NCBI RefSeq assembly: GCF_018294505.1
Contig: NC_057795.1
Location: forward strand, 228,636,643 to 228,700,642
DNA from: Triticum aestivum
Taxonomy: Eukaryota; Streptophyta; Magnoliopsida; Poales; Poaceae
Direction of reading: 5' to 3'
Length of the DNA: 64,000 nucleotides
The position numbers were made by a program, and so were the translations under genes. Positions 57,201-64,000 of this stretch are shown in pieces. Under the pieces are notes generated by a model that worked only from the letters and a program-made list of their open reading frames with translations, made no database searches and was not told where the DNA came from. Within the stretch, counting starts at the first letter, position 1, and each line of letters begins with the position of its first letter.

Positions 57201-58521
57201 TTCTGCCTTGAGGTCTTGCATCATCTTCTTGAAGATTTGCACATCAGCCACGCTGAGCTTGTCCATGTTCTTCTTGAAGTGTGCCTTCTCATAATCAATC
57301 TCGTTCTTGAGCTCGACGATTTTCTAAGCCAAGACAAGTTCATTAGCAATGGCTCCATGAAAGGTAACACTGATGTCCACTGGCAACTGCAGATCATCAA
57401 GGTTGATGCTTTGGTCCTCAAACCATTCATCAATGAAGTTGTTCAGAATATCAGCAACGAATAGAGGCAGATCCTGGAAGATCTCAGCCTCTTGTTTGCT
57501 CTTGATCAGCTGTTCCAGAGCATTGTCTACAAGATATGCATCACTTGACAGATCAGTGGTGTTTTCCTCATTGCACAGGACGGCAGAAGGAGTGAGTGCC
57601 TGCCCAGAGACCTTCTTGGGCTTTGGCTTGTTGGTCCTTTTGGAGACGCGGGACAGATCTTCTGATTGCACACTAGCTTCAGGAGGTGCAGTTTTCAATG
57701 GCTTCTTCGTCAAAGCTTTTGGAGCAGCAGCAGAAGAGGGCTTTGAAGCTTTAGACTTTTTTCTGCTTCGGTGGTGCAGGAGCTTCTTCAGAGTTTGCAT
57801 CTTCAGCAGATTGCTCAACTGTGGCCCTCTGGGCAGCAATGTGAGATAGAAGCCCATCGAAGTTGATGAAGGGGCCAATTCTGTTCTCATTGGCTTCACG
57901 AGTGCCATCAGACCTTGGAGCAGATAGACCAGGGTTGAAGTTGAGTCTGAACTCCTTCTTGTTCTTCATGGCAGACTCCTTGGCAAACTGCAAGTTGCGC
58001 TTGAAGAGCTCATCATCACGACACCATCGAAGAGATGATGGGTCGACATTTTCTGGCTGAGGTCCTCGGATGATACATGGATAGAATTCCTGAGCAATAG
58101 CTTCAGGCTTTGTCTTTGGTGCCAAGTTCTTGTAAAGAATATCACCCCACGGGTGCTTGATGGCATTATTCTCAGCATATTCAGGTGTGACGAAGTTGTA
58201 CGTGAACCACTGCGCATCCCAATATCTTCGGATCCATTGGATTCTATTCTTGCGCTAAGTATAGCTCTCTTCAGGATCAGATTTGTAGAGCTCATACAGA
58301 TCTGGGGGCAGGTCCAGTGCAGTATTGCCATGACATTACCTGCCGCCTTTCCTTGCAGATTTTTTAGTGGCCATTGGATTCAGACGGATAGGCTTCAGAA
58401 TAGTGAAATGCTTCCGTTGACTTGTCAAACAAGAACTGGCTTCAGAAGATTCAATATGGCGCTGTAAGAATTCTGCAAATGAATGCAAACTATGAGAACC
58501 AAGGGATTCTCCCACGGACAT
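54254..58521 (-). pseudogene. env-like accessory gene of element C
   Basis: The gene starts MSVGESLGSHSLHSFAEFL at 58521 and ends at a TAG at 54254-54256, collinear with the A copy but without insertions. Several stops and frameshifts remain (for example near 58330, 57750, 57320, 56790, 56360, 55790, 55250 and 55010). From the N-terminus the remnants show a conserved globular-looking part (about 57850-58300), a basic and acidic low-complexity part with KKKSKASK and KKKLK runs, a charged helical part, a long acidic hinge, and a conserved C-terminal part (MERAFYQGELVTVRW, DLFGLKF). No signal peptide, cleavage site or membrane helix is evident. Function unknown. Confidence 0.7.
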
Positions 58522-58534
58522 GTACCTGTGACAG

Positions 58535-59071
58535 CATTAGAGATGCGAGGGAAGGGGAAGAGGTCATATGCATTCTCGGAAGATTTTGAAGATAATCAGT
58601 TAGAAGACATTGACCTCACAGTGCGAAGACATTCACTTATTTGAAGGGAGTTGGTTCCAGATTTGTACGAATCCAAGAATAAGTACAAGTGAGGAATCTA
58701 ACTAGTTGTGAAGCATAAGTGAACATGATTTGCAAGATATGAGATGCAAAAAAAGAAAGATCCAGATTTGGAAATTCAGAAACCACTTTTGGGTGAAGTT
58801 GACAGATTTGACAGATCTAAAAGGGCGGTAAAAAGCAAGTATTGTTTATTACCACAGAGGAACTGCTAGACGAGCCAGAACGGATGCCGAGCAGTCCAAT
58901 CTCCCGTGCCCTAACTTGGCGACGGAAGACACCTACGGCGGCGGCGGAGAAGAGGAGGTCCACGACCGGCGTGAGGACGGCGTCGAAGACACGAGCTAGC
59001 AGTGGCACTTGGGTTTGAGCGATATGGCGAGGTGGAAGAGGAAATAATGACTGCGTGGGTGTGTATTTATA
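58535..59071 (-). promoter_or_regulatory. Internal promoter, leader exon and intron of the env-like gene (element C)
   Basis: On the minus strand the TATA box CTTATAAATACAC (about 59060-59072) is followed by a leader with CTCAAACCCAAG and a GC-rich part lacking ATG. A donor-like GTGGTAATAAAC lies near 58850, and the acceptor GCTGTCACAGGTACATG is at about 58523-58540. The first ATG after the acceptor is the start of the env-like gene. It matches 9105-9671 of element A. Confidence 0.5.
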
Positions 59072-59072
59072 A

Positions 59073-59775
59073 GGAGGAGGGAGGCGTAGTGCAATTACAT
59101 AGATGCCCCTAGCGGTTCACATCTGAAGGACATGTGGCATGCATGCAACTTACCAGGAGTTGAACAATGTTCCCACGCATGCCTGGATTGTCGGGTGGTC
59201 GTTCCGGCTTCTCCAGTTTTCAGGCAAAAGATAAGGCATTGAAAACAATTTTAAATGTGTGTCTCTATATATTCAGTTAACAAGGACACAGTGAAGATAT
59301 TCGACACGTGTCAACAGAATGCATATGACTAGACAGAAAAAATTTGAGGGAGGAGCACAGATGGTGTTTGGGTCCGATCACATTCACTTAGGTAAGAAGA
59401 ATATCAACTTGAAGAACATAGCTATAAGTGAATGATGTAGAGGACATGACACATATATAGTATTGAAGATACATCCACATTGCAAAGATATAGGTCTTGA
59501 AGATAAATCAATGTTGAAGATAATCCAAATGTGAAGATAATGCAATCATGACGCCAAATGAAAATCTTCAAGAAGGTGTGGTGGTGGTGTTACCCACCGT
59601 ATAGGAAGTATTAGACCTAGACACGACACACAATTATCGTGGCGCTCCGAAGTGAAATTCCACATTAATGTATTCACACTCAGAGGGTAAATCTTCATTG
59701 ATTGAAGAAATACGCTACTTTGTGTGTTGCACATCTAAGTCATCAACATGCATAAGCGTTAGGATGCGGGTCCAT
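59073..59775 (-). other. RNase H to env-like spacer, element C
   Basis: Uninterrupted form of the spacer that is split by 33 kb in element A. ACACATATATAG at about 59450-59461 marks the place of that insertion. Non-coding. Confidence 0.65.
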
Positions 59776-60669
59776 TCACTGGACATTTGAGGATTCTAAG
59801 ATATTTAGCTCACACCGCAGCTTGCAAAACCTTTTCTCATCCAAGGGCTTTCTGAAGATATCTGCCAGTTGCTCTTCAGTGTTGACGTGAATGATATCAA
59901 TATCTTCCTTGATGACATGATCTCTGAGAAAATGATAACAAATCTCAATGTGCTTTTGTCTTCGAGTGTTGAACTGGATTCTTGGCAATCTTGATGGTGC
60001 TTTCATTGTGGCATAAGAGGGGCACATTCTTCATGTTGATGTCATAGTCCTTGAGAGTTTGCTTCATCCAGGGAAGCTGAGCACAACAAGATCCAGTAGC
60101 AATGTATTCAGACTCAACAGTGGAGAGGGATACACAGTTCTGCTTCTTTGAAGACCAACAGACAAGAGATCATCCAAGAAAGTGACATGTACCTAATGTA
60201 GACTTGCGATCAACTTTTTCACCAGCATTATCAACATATGAGTATCCAACTAGATCAAATGATGAGCCCTTTGAATACCATAATCCTAGTGTTGGGGTGT
60301 GAGCCAAATATTGAAGAATTTGCTTCACAGCAAGGTGATGCGATTCCTTTGGTGCCGCTTCGAATCGGGCACGCATGCAAACGCTAAGCATAATATCAGG
60401 CCTAGATGCACATAAGTATAGTAAAGAACCAATCATGGAGCGGTATACCTTTTGATCGAACTCTTTACCATTGTCATCAGGGCGAAGATGACTTTTGGTT
60501 GGCATTGGCGTCGTGTACCCTTTGCAGTCTTGCATTCCAAACTTTTTTAGGCAATCTTTGAGGTATTTTTGTTGTGATATGAAGATGCCATTGCAATCTT
60601 GTCGGATTTGAAGACCAAGGAAGAACTTCAACTCTCCCATCATGGACATCTGATATTGCTCTTGCATCA
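59776..60669 (-). pseudogene. RT end and RNase H, element C
   Basis: The frame 60170-60670 has the RT C-terminal block (LKFFLGLQI), the connection KVYRSMIGSLLYLCASRPD and the start of RNase H (KSTLGTCHFLG). A stop follows, then RNase H continues out of frame (KKQNCVSLSTVESEY) to the end near 59800. Confidence 0.78.
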
Positions 60670-61671
60670 TGTATCAAACTCATCACTGTATCTCTTTTCA
60701 GTGCAGCCGAAGATGATGTCATCCACATATATCTGGCACACAAACAATCCACCATCATATGTCTTCATGAAGAGAGTGGGATCTAGAGAACCGGGTTTGA
60801 AGCCTTTGCTCTTCAGGAATTCTTTGAGCGTGTCATACCAAGCGTGAGGTGCTTGTTTGAGGCCATATAGTGCCTTGTTGAGCTTGTACACCATATCAGG
60901 ATGCTTTGGATCTTCAAAACCAGGTGGTTGAGAAACATACACTTCTTCTTTGATTTTGCCATTGAGAAAGGCACTCTTCACATCCATTTGGTATAGAAGA
61001 ATGTTGTGATGGTTAGCATAGGCCAGCAGTATGTGAATGGCTTCAAGCCTAGCCGCAGGAGCAAAGGTTTCATCGAAGTCGATTCCATCCACTTGTGTCT
61101 AACCTTGAGCAACGAGGCGAACTTTGTTTCTAAAAACTTGTCCAAGTTGATCTTGCTTGTTGCGATAGATACATTTCGTGCCAATGATATTGTGCTCGCA
61201 AGGATCAGGACGTTTGACAAGCTCCCAGACATTATTCAGCTCAAACTGTTGAAGCTCTTCTTGCATAGCTTGAATCCATTCAGGTTCCATGAAGGCTTCT
61301 TCAACTTTCTTGGGTTCAGATATAGAGACAAAAGCAAAGTGACCGCAGAAGTTTGCCAGTTGCATAGCTCTTGATTGAGTGAGAGGACCAGGTGCATTGA
61401 TGCTATCAGTAATCCTCTGAATCTGGACTTCATTTGCAACTCGAGGATGAGCTGGACGAAGAATTTGATCAGACTGACTATTGTCTTCATCTTCAGCATT
61501 GGTTTCAGACTGAGCATTGTCTTCGTGTTGATTTGGTGCATAAATGATGATCTCATCCTTAGCCTGTTCCTCGGTGGGTATGATTTCTCCAGTACCCATT
61601 AGCCTGATAGCTTCACCTGGTGTAGCTTCATCTAGCACATTTGGCAGGTGCTCTCTTTGCGAGCCATTAGT
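60667..61671 (-). pseudogene. Reverse transcriptase and upstream linker, element C
   Basis: The frame 61099-61638 covers the acidic linker and the first RT blocks ([25 protein letters not shown]). A single TAG (61099-61101) sits in place of the Tyr of QGYTQV. The RT continues at 60667-61092 with [35 protein letters not shown] and the catalytic IYVDDIIFG. It is shifted after SDEFDT. Confidence 0.85.
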
Positions 61672-62922
61672 TTAATCAAACCACACATCTACAGTTTCAG
61701 TCACTTTGTAGTGAAAGAGGTTGAAGAATCTGTAGGTGTGCGAGTCCTTTCTGTAACCAAGCATAAAACCTTCATGTGCTTTTGGTGCGAAATTAAAAGT
61801 GTGATGTGGATCCTTGATCCAGCACCTAGCACCAAAGTCTTTGAAGTAACTGACGTTTGGCTTCTTACCAGTCAGAAGTTCATAAGATGTCTTCTTGAAG
61901 AACTTATGAAGATAAACTTTATTGATGATGTGGCATGCAGTATTAATGGCTTCAGGCCAGAATTTTCTTGGAGTCTTGTATTCATCGAGCATCGTGCATG
62001 CCATCTCAATGAGCGTTCTGTTCTTGCGCTCCATGATGCCATTCTGCTGAGGTGTGTATGGAGCAGAGAACTCATGTGTGATGCCCAAGGTATCAAGATA
62101 AGTGTCAAGGCCAGCATTCTTGAACTCAGTGCCATTATCACTCCGGATGTGCTTGATCTTGATGCCATAATTCGTCATGGCCTGACTGGCGAAGCGTATG
62201 AAGACATCTTGCACTTCAGTCTTATAGAGATTTATGTGTACCCAGGTGTATCTCGAATAATCATCAACAATAACGAAGCCATAGAGATGTGAAGTGGTAG
62301 TAAGGATAGAGTAGTGAGTAGGGCCAAATAAGTCCATGTGAAGCAACTCAAAGGGACGTGAGGTAGTCATGATTGTCTTCAAGGGATGCTTGGCTCTAGT
62401 CATCTTCCCAACTTCACAAGCACCACATAGATGATCCTTCTTGAACTTGACGCCCTTGATGCCAATGATGTGCTTCTTCTTCATGAGAGTGTACAGGTTC
62501 CTCATGCCCGCATGTCCTAGCCGTCAATGCCATAGCCAGCATTCTGAAGCCTTTGCTAGAAGACATACGACAAGTTGTGGTCCTGCTGAGAAATCTACCA
62601 CATACAGATCACCTCTTCGATAGCCTTCGAAGACTAGAAATTTCTCAGATTCCATTAGCACAAGACAATGATACTTTCCAAATATCACAATCATGTTCAG
62701 ATCACAGAGCATTGACACTGACATTAAGTTGTATCCAAGGGATTCAACAAGCATCACTTTATCCATGTGTTGATCCTTTGAGATAGCAACTCTACCAAGA
62801 CCCAATACCTTGCTTTTACCAGTGTTAGCGAATGTCATGTGTCTCTTAGTAGATGGACATAGGGTTGAATCCATGAGAAGACTTCGATCACCAGTCATGT
62901 GGTTGGTGCACCCACTGTCCAT
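61672..62922 (-). pseudogene. Protease and integrase, element C
   Basis: The protease motif MDSGCTNHMTG starts at 62922. GAG-pre-integrase follows, with one TGA in place of the Arg in the WLWH.RLGH motif (about 62523). The integrase core is open for 277 codons (61672-62505): zinc-binding DHLCGACEVGK, then catalytic Asp in HMDLFGPTH, Asp in IRSDNGTEF and Glu in NGIMERKNRTL, all three present. Only the stop at 61672 separates it from the RT linker. Confidence 0.87.
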
Positions 62923-62929
62923 GATCCAT

Positions 62930-64000
62930 TCAGTGGCTTTCGGAGTTGTACCCTACAATGCAGTTAGCAGGATAGGCTTCACCAAGAGTATTGTGAAGCA
63001 GAAACATGTAGCGAACAAGCATATGATCAAAGTTTAGATTCTGGTTAGGCATGATAGGATGCTCGTCAAGGAACCCTAGGACGAAATACATGGTAAGACC
63101 ATTGGGGCATTTTATCTTGCGTCCCACAAGATGTTTTAGGTCTCCAGCATTGGCGTCAGAAGTCTTTGATTTCTGGCTAAAGACCTTTCCCTTCAAGAGA
63201 AGTTAATTCTTCTTAACCACCCACATCTTCAGGGGTAGCTTAGAAGCAATGAGTCTAAGTGCAGCACCTGAGAACTTTGCCATGGGAGCCCTAGCAAATA
63301 GCTTCACAGGAGGAGAATAGTACTCATATGAATATGCAGAAAAGTTCTTAGTTTTGTGAACACAACGGTTAGAGGAAACACACTCATATTCATGAGTCTC
63401 ATAATGGTTCTCCTGCAAAACATTGGCGTTAGGGTGACCATGAGTGGTCCTCTATTTGTTTGAAGCCTTTGGGCCATATGATGCCTTTGGCCTAGGGTTT
63501 GTCTTCTTCCCTGGTGGTGTCATGACAACATTCACGGGAAGCTTCTCAAGACAACCTTTGGGCACCCAGATCTTCTTCTGGGGTGGCCCGTTCCTGCAGT
63601 TAGTACCAATGTACCTGGCAAACACTACACCATTATGATTCTTAAATAGTTTATAATTGGCATCAAAGGATTCATCAATGACAATTGGGTTAGCACAAGT
63701 GAAGCCAGATAAAGTGGATGGGTCCACTGAAGGATCCTTAGCAGCAACCCAGGTGGTTTTGGGGTACTGCTCAGGCATCCAGTATGAACCATCAACGTTC
63801 ATTTTACTCTCGAACCCAACACCCTCTTTCCTAGGGTTTCGGTTCAGAATCTATTTCTTGAGGACATCTCACGAAGTCTGATGCCCTTTGAGGCTTTTGT
63901 ACATGCCAGTCTCAAGGAATGTCTTCAACCTAGCATTCTCATCAGCAATAGTAGTGGCATCCTCAGTAGAAGGGTTAGTTACCACATCAGCAGTTGAAGA
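62930..64000 (-). pseudogene. gag C-terminal region, element C (runs off the window)
   Basis: Blocks SYWMPE, NPIVIDESFDANYKLFKNH and the Pro/Lys-rich PPGKKTNPRPKASYG match element A at 48062-48620. Further frames between 62930 and 63450 lead to the protease. The upstream coiled coil begins at about 63850 and continues beyond 64000. Confidence 0.7.

Larger units (their letters stand above)
52410..64000 (-). mobile_element. Maximus-like Copia (Sirevirus-type) element C, partial
   Basis: From left to right: 3' LTR (52410-53748), polypurine tract, env-like gene (54254-58521), its leader and promoter, RNase H, RT, integrase, protease, and the gag C-terminus to the window end. The 5' LTR and most of gag lie outside. 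There are fewer stops than in element A and no nested insertion inside the window. Confidence 0.88.

Overview
The window is intergenic DNA from a large grass genome, almost certainly Triticeae (wheat, Aegilops or a close relative). This is inferred from the repeats: a Maximus-type Copia Sirevirus, Athila-type LTRs that begin TGATACGTCTCC, Tat-type Ty3/Gypsy elements with an antisense accessory gene, and a CACTA end that begins CACTACAAAAAACAC. I see no intact host gene, tRNA, rRNA or CRISPR array. Everything is nested transposable elements, so nearly all coding sequence is listed as pseudogene. Family names are from recognition, not from a search.

Layout. 1-814 is a piece of one LTR sitting against 815-1130, a piece of a Tat-type LTR, which in turn sits in the 3' LTR of a minus-strand Maximus-like element (element A). 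Element A runs from 1131 to 51909 but is split. Its 3' LTR remnant, polypurine tract and env-like gene lie at 1131-10050. Its RNase H, RT, integrase, protease, gag, primer site and 5' LTR lie at 43012-51909. About 33 kb of later insertions separates the halves. Two more insertions break its genes: a rearranged Athila-type element (6114-8845) in the env-like gene and a solo LTR (44420-45803, perfect CCTTG duplication) in the RT.

The 33 kb block (10051-43011) consists of three adjacent terminal-inverted-repeat elements (10081-14458, about 14488-17072, and 17491-42966) plus a 363-bp MITE-like unit (17110-17472). The termini of elements 1 and 3 start (C)ACTATTCTG and sit against dinucleotide microsatellites. 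Each element carries its own degenerate short word built on AACT, and all three carry relics of a common longer motif. Element 3 holds three Tat-type LTR elements (18877-22862, 25023-33371, 33730-42443) and what looks like a captured promoter plus first exon of a host gene (about 23860-24204).

The two longer Tat-type copies have the same layout on the minus strand: 5' LTR, gag, protease, then no RT, RNase H or integrase, then a plus-strand (antisense) five-exon gene with its own TATA box, then 3' LTR. The shared lack of pol suggests a mobilised non-autonomous family.

From 51910 to 52409 there is a short unassigned stretch and a truncated CACTA end. From 52410 to the end is a second, better preserved Maximus-like element (C, minus strand): 3' LTR, env-like gene, RNase H, RT, integrase, protease and the C-terminal part of gag, running out of the window. 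Comparing A with C shows a conserved TATA box, an untranslated leader exon and an intron in front of the env-like gene in both copies.
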